From Ladona fulva (lineage: Eukaryota > Arthropoda > Insecta > Odonata > Libellulidae), in contig KZ312439.1 of assembly GCA_000376725.2 (NCBI GenBank), forward strand, positions 267,316 to 331,315: a DNA stretch of 64,000 nt, written 5' to 3'. The translations under genes and the position numbers were made by a program. Under the pieces are notes generated by a model. It worked only from the letters and a program-made list of their open reading frames with translations, was not told the DNA's origin and searched no databases. Positions within the stretch are counted from its first letter, which is position 1. Every line of letters begins with the position of its first letter. Of this stretch, positions 55,346 to 64,000 are shown piece by piece.

Positions 55346-57106
55346 ATGTCTTCAAAACAGCAGAATAAATAATGGTAAGAAATATATTGAGCTATTATGC
55401 TCTTACAACGGACTGTTTCTGGCTTCGTAAAACCAGATATATATGATAATAGATATATTTTTAAACTAAATTAAGTTCCGTCATGCTTGACGGGGGCGTT
55501 TACTGGTTTTTAATATTAAAATTGGAAAATCCTTGAGGAATCTTGACTTAACTATATAAACTTGTTATTAGCCATATACTCAAGTAATTAAATGCAAAAA
55601 AATTGAAGTAAAAAGTGCTTAGGCCAGCAAAACACTGTTGCAAATCTATGTGATCTTCGTTTATAATTGCATCTACGTCGTATTCGAAAAAAAGATCTAT
55701 TAAAGCAAATTCTCAATGGATTCGGGATTATATCATGATCATTGATCATTTAAGATGATCATCATCATTTAAGAGTTATCATATTACTTTCTTAGTATTT
55801 AAATAACATTACAAAATTTGGGGCAAATTTTCCGGGTATTGAATTTTAAAATAACTAAATAGGCGGATTATCTAACTAAATTGAAGTTATTATGAAAGTC
55901 AAATCCGGTCATATTGAGCTGCAATTTTAGAAAGGCACACACTTTTCTTTATATAATTACCTTTTTGAAATATCATAAATGTTTTATTTGTACCTCCAGA
56001 GTTCAGATGATTAAAGCCTTCATTAAGTTACAATAGAGATATACATGCAGATGCATTATTCCAATCCGTTTTAAATAGCTCAGGTCTGTGTTAACCCACT
56101 TTAGGATTCATAAAAAAGAAAGTTGAAGTAGTCCCTGACCGCACTGATAATTGAAGGACTTGCTACTTCCCGGCTTCACCTACAAGTGCTATTCATTAAA
56201 AGAAAAAACAAACTGAGAGCGTGCCCTGTGACCTTTCCGAGGCTACCAATACTATAGGAATCGGAATCACTCTATTGTGCCAATATTATGAAACATATCG
56301 CATTATCCAATTGTGTGTTTCCGCCTATCCGTTCGATTGTAATTTATAGACGATTATGGCTATTAAAATCTATTCTGCGTATTAATGCAATTCGCTTATT
56401 CCTTTTTCAGACAGAATGCTAATTAATATGTTCCCATTACGTGGATCAACGATCGATATGCAAATCAAATTCTCAATGCAAATGCTGATTAAGTTAGAAT
56501 TCGCTGCGTCCATTATCTCCGGCAAAGTAATGATTTCAATTACCAGCTTTTGTATCCAATACATGTAACAATTTGTATTTCTATCTCCAAAGGAATTGCC
56601 CAACTGATCGTTTCCCACCACGCAATATTTTTCAATTTTCCACACCTAGTTTACTTACTCTAAAATGTGTATTTATGAGTGTATATAATTATGTATGCGC
56701 AGCACAAACCCAAAAACAATCACATTTATGCATTTTCCTATAGAAACACCGAATTAGAATCCAAATTAAGTTCTCTATAACCTTCAACTATTAAATATCA
56801 ATTAATCTTGCCATACACATTTTTAATTCCATCTCAATTTCATTTTCTACTATCTTGTTTTTTATAATATGCGATAACTATTTCAGCTCTCATTACGATC
56901 ACTTCAAATTAAAAGCGCATATTTACCTTTATTTCGGAGTTTTTAAGGTGGATTTTGATCTCCAAATATTCCAATATCCTCTCTTTAAATCCAAAATAAT
57001 CTTCAAATTTCCATTTCATTTACAAGTAATTCATTGATTCCACTTCCTATGAATATTATCATATGAAAAAAATACGTTACATTATATCTTCTAGTCAACT
57101 TGAACT
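55346..57106. other. Intron 1, nothing recognised
   Basis: AT-rich. Contains GATCAT-rich short repeats near 55735-55770. A reverse-strand 87-codon open frame at 56382-56645 is unrecognised. Confidence 0.45.
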
Positions 57107-57190
57107 ATCCACGGAAAGAAGATAACATTTTGTGCAGTTTTACTTATAAAAAGGAAAGTGCACAGTGTTTTTTTTCTTTCCGCTGTGGAT
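57107..57190. repeat. Imperfect 84 bp inverted repeat
   Basis: ATCCACGGAAAGAAGATAAC at the left matches, with gaps, the complement of the right end (ATCCACAGCGGAAAGAAAAA). TGTGCA/TGCACA pairs further in. It could be a small MITE or chance. Confidence 0.4.
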
Positions 57191-60100
57191 AAATTTCACA
57201 CAGTAACGCCTGAAACCGTGTTTTTAGTTGAACTTGTCAGTTAATTTCGTTTTTGTCTCTGCTTCATTTATTGATGTTATGCCAAAAATAAATATCGTGA
57301 TTCGTCACATTTTTTGACTTATTTCAGATGATTGCCATTCAAACTCTACGAAATAAATACATTTTCAATAAAATCATATTTTATTAGACCAAATCTCCGG
57401 GGAAATTTTCGTTATCGGAGCTTTCTCATTTTTTCCATGTATAACCAGTACTGTTTAGTGAATACATTAAAAATATAGTAGTATTTGTAGGTTATTATTA
57501 TATTAGTTACAACTTTGAAAGCTCTTCTAGAACGGCTCTGAAATCCAGATGTAATTTTCGAATGCTGCTTTATAAGTTTCTCAATCGTTCCGAAAGCCAT
57601 CCCTTGCTATACTAAAATGAAAGTATTTTTACAATATTAAAGAAGCGAAAATGAGAAAAACAAGGGCGGAACAAAGCCAAAAGATTTCATATAAGAGATT
57701 TCATATAAACATCCTAAATCCATCGTTGCTCCGATGATATCCACGAAACTGGTTATGGTTCACTGGCAGTGGAACGATAACGCCGTCAGCGAAAGGAATT
57801 AAGATAATCGACGTATATTTTAAGTTATGGACTTTCCGAACAAACGGGACATGTGAAAATTGATTCGCCTTCTGCAGGAGCGCCATTTACTTAGTAACAA
57901 TAGCGAGAGAGTTTTTTCTATCATTTGCTTTCTATCGTTTCTATTGCGGGAGTTTTTTGGTCAAATATAAAGACATATTTTCAAAAATCACACGAAGGAC
58001 CAAAAATAGTTTTCTATAATATAATAAGACATAGTGTTTCGTGATATAGTGAGAACTCTGAATTGATCACATTTAAATTGATCGTACTTTCTCAAAGTTT
58101 TATTTAAATATACAAAACTTAATAGGTTGATATTTTCCCTAAACTTACTAAACCTTCCTCCACTCTCTCTAAAGCCCACGAGTTCATTCACCCTTGATGT
58201 TGTGTATCATTCAAAGTGTTTATGTTTCGGATCTAAACCCTTTTAATCGCGACGGTAAGCGGCAGTATGACAATGCCATACTATTATATGTTTACTCTCT
58301 TTAGTACTTTTGTAAGTGACATGCTTCATCTTGGCTCAAGTTCTCTTCTTGCAGCGGTATCTGAAATAGTTCCCTTTATGAGTTTTTTATATTATAATAT
58401 TCATAATCTTTTTGTCAAACTAATATTGTTATACGATGATCAGCTTTTCATGTAAACCTTTTCCGAGTACCATCCGTAAAACGCGAACCGGCAGTTTAGG
58501 TTCTAGTGCATCTGAGGCATCTAGAGCTGCTGGATGTAATGTAACTAACTGAACTAGCTGAATTGAGGAAGAACTCCCTTCGAAAGATATTGGTTGATAT
58601 TTTAGTTTTATTCTTTTACATTCAAGTCACCTCTTTGTGATATTCTTCTTAATCTTTTTCTCCAACCACGAAAATATTTGTATCCAGGCATTCTCGGATC
58701 CTATTCTTGGATAGAAAATTTCAAATAATAAGATGTCGATTATTACGAGATAAAACGCTGTTAACAACAGCTTCAAGCCGCTTCTACACATTCGAGAGTA
58801 AATACTATAAATATATAAACAAAATATTTCAACATAGTAGTCATTAATATTATATTCAGCGTCTGCACCATTGGCAACTGAGCGGCAAGAGAAATTGCGA
58901 CCATAAACTACATTTTTCCGTCGTCCTTGATTGTCCTGTGGAAGGATATATTAAACTCTCCCCAATAGGCAATATAACAATGAATGACATGGCAGTGGGC
59001 ACACTTTAACTCTCTAACTGAATTAAGGAGTTGTTTGAATGAATCATGCTGAAGAAAATCAAAGTGAAGAGTTAAGGAGCCTGATTTTGTGCTAAGTGGA
59101 TCAATTAGGTAGGAATCGTTTTCTGTGCTGAAATACATCCCGCCCACTGAAAACCGTTTGTTATATTAGTGTGCGTTCGAATAGCATCCTGTTAGATAGC
59201 AAGGGTACTTGCGTCAGACATCCATTCCGCTATCAAGGCGTTCGACGACTTCCGATGATTCCGTCATGCCTAGTACGTCATAAAATCCATTAGTACGTAT
59301 CATCCTTTAACAGAGCCCTTCTTTCAGTGTACATCTTTTTTCCGAATATCAGGATGAATGGGATGCGAACATTCCGATATCCGAGAATGAGCGTTAAACT
59401 GGAGCATAGAAATCCATCCCCGGTGCAGAGTCGCGGCTGAACTCATAACTTCGACTCGAATTCAATCACGTAGCAAACACGGAAGGAATGAAGCGTCGAC
59501 GGGTGTTTGGGATTGAAAGAGGAGGGCCGAGGGAATTGCCTCCGAATCTGCGGGTCCCGTAATTCCATTTCCGGAAGACTCGGAGCGTTAGTCGTGTTAC
59601 ATGGGGACTAATTGTTACGACCCATGTATGGTCCAAATTTCGGGGAACGACGGCTTTGAAAAAATAAACGGAAAGGAAATTCCCCCTGAAAACGCCGCAT
59701 CCGCGCTTTCAACGCCGGAAAGCCATAATTAAAGCTTTCAAATTCATTGTGTGAGTAATCTATTCAACTCTAGGGATTGGTATTTATGTATATCTTTCAT
59801 TTTCAGTATATACATTGATTAACTACTCGGATTTCGTCTCGGATATGCGTAATAACTCTATACATATATTGATATCTATGAAGCTTATTCTGGCTAGAAA
59901 TCACAGATCTCATCTCGTTCAGTAAAATAACCGACCAACGTGTAGATTAATATACTCTTCTTCTTAATCTTTCGAGATTCATTCTCATTTTGAGAATCAG
60001 CTTAGTTTCGAGATTTGATTCGATTCCGAAAATGTTAAATTATGATTTAACGCAATAACGCGTTACGCAATTTTCGAATCAGGCTTAAAAAACTTCTGTA

Positions 60101-63100
60101 ATTCATATAATGTTTCAGAAGTTGTAAATTTACTCTTTTCTCTTCCGTGGTTGCTAAATGCTACATTTATTGCTTATATATTTAGCCATGAAGACCTGTA
60201 ATGAGCCTATAAAACCGGAAACAATTTGATGGAATGACACTTATTTACGTAAAAGTATTATACGTATTAAATATACGTAAAAGTATTCTTAACGTTCACC
60301 ACCAATGACTTCCAACAGGAGTTTAATATCAGCTTTCAATTATTCCACATAAAAAGCGTGAATATTATGATTTTTTTAGCTTTCGTTAATAAGGCAAGAA
60401 TCAGTAAATTAATAATAATATACATTAATGGATAATGATTAGTTTCGCTAACGGAGTAGCACGTACAAGGAAATTGAAATTCATGTACATCATAGCATTT
60501 TAAGTAGTCACGCCTTCGCATATTAATTAGTATTATTGAACTCGAAGAAACATTGTATTGATTATATTGATCTGATCATGATTGTAGATTCGATTCAAAC
60601 TTCGGTTGTACAAAATTAAATTCCTTAATTTGGATCCTTCTCAATCTTCCTAGTAGAAAGCTACTCCCACACATAAATAAATGATCTATCTGTCTAGCAA
60701 CGATGGATCCAACGATCTATACCAAATCTTCATGGAATACGGTTTGGTAACACTTGACTCGTCGCGAGTATACGATCCAACTCAGATACGAGGTCAACGA
60801 ATCTATTAATTCTTACTAAACAACAAAATGCAGACTCAAATTTTGCTGGCTCGCGTGTCCAAACGCGCTTTAACTGCTAATTTCTCATCAAGAGCGACAT
60901 ATTATAGATTTGTGTACGACCGATGACGCTTTTGCGTAATAAACATGCATCGCTGCTAGAATAATGATTAAATTCACGAAGTAGAGCAACACAGATTTGC
61001 ATACATCGCTGCCATTCTCAGCAGTTCTCATGGGCACACGCATGCATCAGATCGTCTGAGGACGCGAGCCTCCCGCCCGGTTAATCACTTATTCGCCGCG
61101 GTTTTCCAGTGTGTTGACCAAGTGTTGCTCGCCCGGAAGCCAACCCGAGCAGCCGCGTTGTCTCCGACTTCTTTGTTGAGGCGGCGTACGCATCGCATTC
61201 CTATCGCAGATGAAAATTGCATTCAAATATTCGCTTCCTTTCCACGGTTGGCCACCTGCGAAAATAAACTCCTGCATCGGCATTTGACACGCGATGGCCG
61301 GAATCAATCCAGAGGTTTTAGTGCACTCTTCCTTGCAATGGATTTTAGATCGTATTTTGAGACCAGGAAGTCCCCGCCATGATATTTTGGGATACGTTAA
61401 AGAAGCATATTGGAGTAGCGTTTAACAGACTAAGTGAGAGTTAAGTGTTAAATTAGAAATCGTGAATATTTATCAGAGAAATTACTATAATCTTTTCCAC
61501 AAATTTCTTTTTGGATGAATTCAGCAGAAAATACTTTCTTTCGATATTGGTATTAAGTGCAGGAATGAAGTTTTTAGACGATGAATATTCAACCAGAGCC
61601 TTCTTTGAGCTTCCTTATTGTTTATTTATGATCTGGTCGATGATGAAATTGGCCTAATACGAAATTGATTTCATGTATCAGGATAAACAATATAGGATTT
61701 TAAAATCCGGAAAAAAGAGTATGAATAAATGTGAGCAGATATCATGAGAAATTGCTTAACAGTGACGATACAGTGAGTAAATGTTAAGCAGGTTATCAGA
61801 CGAAAGGTCATCGAAAATATCTTCCCAATAAAAGCTTGGAAGATATTGGAGTATCGGTCAGTCTGAAAGGAAGAAGAAACAAGGTTATCTCCGAAGGAAA
61901 AGGGACGCAGTACCTTCACCGAAATGGACGATCATTCATATTGTATTATTCTCCTTGAAAACTGGAGGTTGGGAGTACCTCAGTCCTCGCATGGAGTCTT
62001 CGGGAGTTTCAATTGGTATGAAACGAATCGTGAATATTTCATGAAGGAGACATAATTCCATTAGATAAAGGAGGGATTTCTCTGCCGGTGAAGATAACAG
62101 AATGTTATACCAGTCTGTATGAATAGCTTTCAACTTCGATCTCTTATCAGTAGATTTTTGTTTTGGCATAAGCAAAAGGCGGATGGATTAATTTTGTTAT
62201 GATACTATATCTATTATCGTATTCAGTGTTAAAAACGGCTATTAACTAGTATTTAACATTTTAAGAAGTTGTTTAAGTTGAACAAAGAATGGGAATAAAA
62301 TATAAAATTTGCAATCATTTGATCGCTAGAATGACCCAAAAGATGGGTAGATTTAGCGAAAAAATGAAAATTCGGCTTCAGTGATAAAAATCAGCATAAA
62401 ATTTTGCGGAAGGAAATAAATTTCAAACTTGATCACGTAAAAAGTGAGGTCTTACTCTATAATTCGATTTTGCAAATGATAAATAATCGCTCTCAAACAT
62501 TAATGAATTAAGTCATTTTAAAATTTCAATGACGAACAGGCATTTAATGCAGAGGAGTAAAACACTCTAGAAGATCCAAATAAATTACTTCTCAGACAGC
62601 GGAGACATGAGGTATCAAAAAGAGTCTCACAAACATTCGAGAAATGGGAAAGAGATACCCGCGGAAGAGTTGAAACAGCTCTATCGCGTAATGGTACTCG
62701 GCTCAGAGTGGCTTTTCTCTCCTCGCGTGCGATCCTTTATGCTGTTGTACCTCGTCGCCGATTCTCTCTAAGTCCTCCACGGTTACGCATATCATTGAGA
62801 AGTACAAACACGTCCCCCGATGGCCTACTCCCTGCCTATGATGTCGTCTCTTACCTTGGGAACGTACGACCTCGCGTATCTGTTCCCCTCCATAAGCGTG
62901 CGACTTCCGAAAGAGTTGGAAAACAAATGAAAGGGAGCGAATTCTTTAACGATGTTCGCAGGTGTGTTAGGAAGATTCTGCTGATGGCAAACGATCCAAT
63001 GCAATTTGGTTTAAGCGTTGAAAAACGGGGCTTCGGTTTCCCTATTTTCTGCCAAAAAGTGGAGAAAGCTATCCTAACGGGGAGAGTGGTTTGGATTCTT

Positions 63101-64000
63101 ACCAATACCACAAATTCAGTCAAAATTCGCACTTTTGTAACCTCAAATATTTACATTTTGAAACGTTGAAAATGGATAATAAGTTATAAATTAAGAAATG
63201 TTAAGTAGAAAAGACGTTTATATGTAGCTATGAATTGTTAACTCTTAATTTCTAGGCAGTAGATAGAGATCAATACCAGTTAAAGTAAGATGAGCTTAAG
63301 AGAGGTCGCTGGGAATACGAATTTGAGATCTCCAGTTTCCGAGTCACGACAGATCGCTCTCTTCACCCAAAAATACTATAGATTAACATTTTCCTTTTAC
63401 TCAATATATGTAGATTTTTCTAACTCATCAACTTTATTAATGTCACACAACTGTTTCCCCGCCATTTCCTAAAGTTCTTAGCTCGTAATTTCCTGCTCAA
63501 TGCAACAAAAACGTCTTTACTATTCTGCATTCTAGTTGTTAGGCCACCAACCAGTGGACTTAGAGTTTTAATATCACGATGGCGAACTCCCATTCAGAGA
63601 TGATACTTCATAAAATCTATCCACATATGTATTACGACTCAATTCTATTTGTAGCTATCGGAAGTTGTGCATTACTAGGAGAACATATATACAACACGAT
63701 ACGCACAAGCGGCGACTCTGCACTGAATATTTTGTCTTCCACATACTTCAATTCTTTCTATTTTTGGTCTACTCTTCCTATTATTCTTTGCTTATTCAAT
63801 CTCTCAGAAACGTCACAATTATTCATCTACGAGATCCTCCTTCGGCTGCGCATTTTGAAAGATCTCTCGTATCTTCCCTGATGTCGTTTTCCTTTAAATG
63901 TAATCAGCGACGAGATCGATTCTCCACATTTTTACTTTCCCTCCTCAACTTCTACTCTTCTTCAAGAGCGAATTGCTTATTCTCCTCCGTGATCCTGAAC
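57191..64000. other. Rest of the window (intron 1 or beyond), no exon recognised
   Basis: Mostly AT-rich with GC-richer islands at 59420-59720, 61010-61380 and 62690-63100. The longest open frame here is 153 codons (62708-63169). It matches no family I know and overlaps a 93-codon frame on the other strand. TACGTAAAAGTATT occurs twice at 60245-60290. No second FLVCR exon with a sequence like the expected TM3 region was seen. If the gene continues rightward, intron 1 exceeds 16 kb. Confidence 0.45.

Noticed and set aside
62708..63169. 153-codon forward open frame as a gene
   Set aside because: No recognisable domain, an opposing 93-codon frame in the same place, and no splice or promoter evidence. 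Random open frames of this size are expected in the GC-richer patch.

Overview
This window looks like AT-rich, gene-poor nuclear DNA from an animal, most likely an arthropod and probably an insect. Four things support this. One spliced animal gene is present: the first coding exon of a FLVCR-type transporter, with a textbook GT splice donor. The non-coding DNA is full of tRNA-derived SINEs, non-LTR and LTR retroelement remains and small inverted-repeat elements. There is a long tandem satellite array. There are no bacterial-style operons. I cannot name the species. Single n characters at 4179, 7924, 15372, 23783 and 53763 look like contig joins, and several repeat boundaries coincide with them.

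Layout. Positions 1-4178 hold non-coding DNA with two copies of one SINE family (886, 2201) and a degenerate minisatellite rich in ATCATAAAACTAAGCG-like words (3155-3840). The piece between the first two joins (4180-7923) begins and ends with the same 715 bp. The next piece (7925-15371) carries a perfect tRNA-T-arm-like hairpin, two more copies of the first SINE family, and a head-to-head pair of a second tRNA-like family. The next piece (15373-23782) again carries a near-identical 950 bp direct repeat near its two ends. Positions 23784-29662 are 48 copies, identical as far as I can read, of a 122 bp satellite plus a 23 bp partial copy.

From 29663 to 45600 there is an LTR-like segment (30816-31736, with an 87 bp tandem repeat inside), a dispersed direct repeat (37946 and 38720) and a broken LINE reverse-transcriptase pseudogene (40098-41425). 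A CpG-rich stretch (about 45600-47700) contains the FLVCR-like first exon (CDS 47059-47538). The remaining 16 kb appear to be its first intron. No further exon was recognised there, but it holds a MITE-like element (50190), a local tandem duplication of about 315 bp, and inside the second copy of that duplication a 244 bp insertion. The insertion has 102 bp inverted arms, a 13 bp target-site duplication and a hammerhead-ribozyme-like motif in each arm, most consistent with a Penelope-like retroelement end.

Apart from the FLVCR exon I found no convincing protein-coding gene. Other open frames are short, unrecognised, or fall in repeats or compositionally biased DNA. The biology here is mainly repeat dynamics around one transporter gene. 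The strongest candidates for something new are the homogeneous 122 bp satellite and the hammerhead-bearing inverted insertion.
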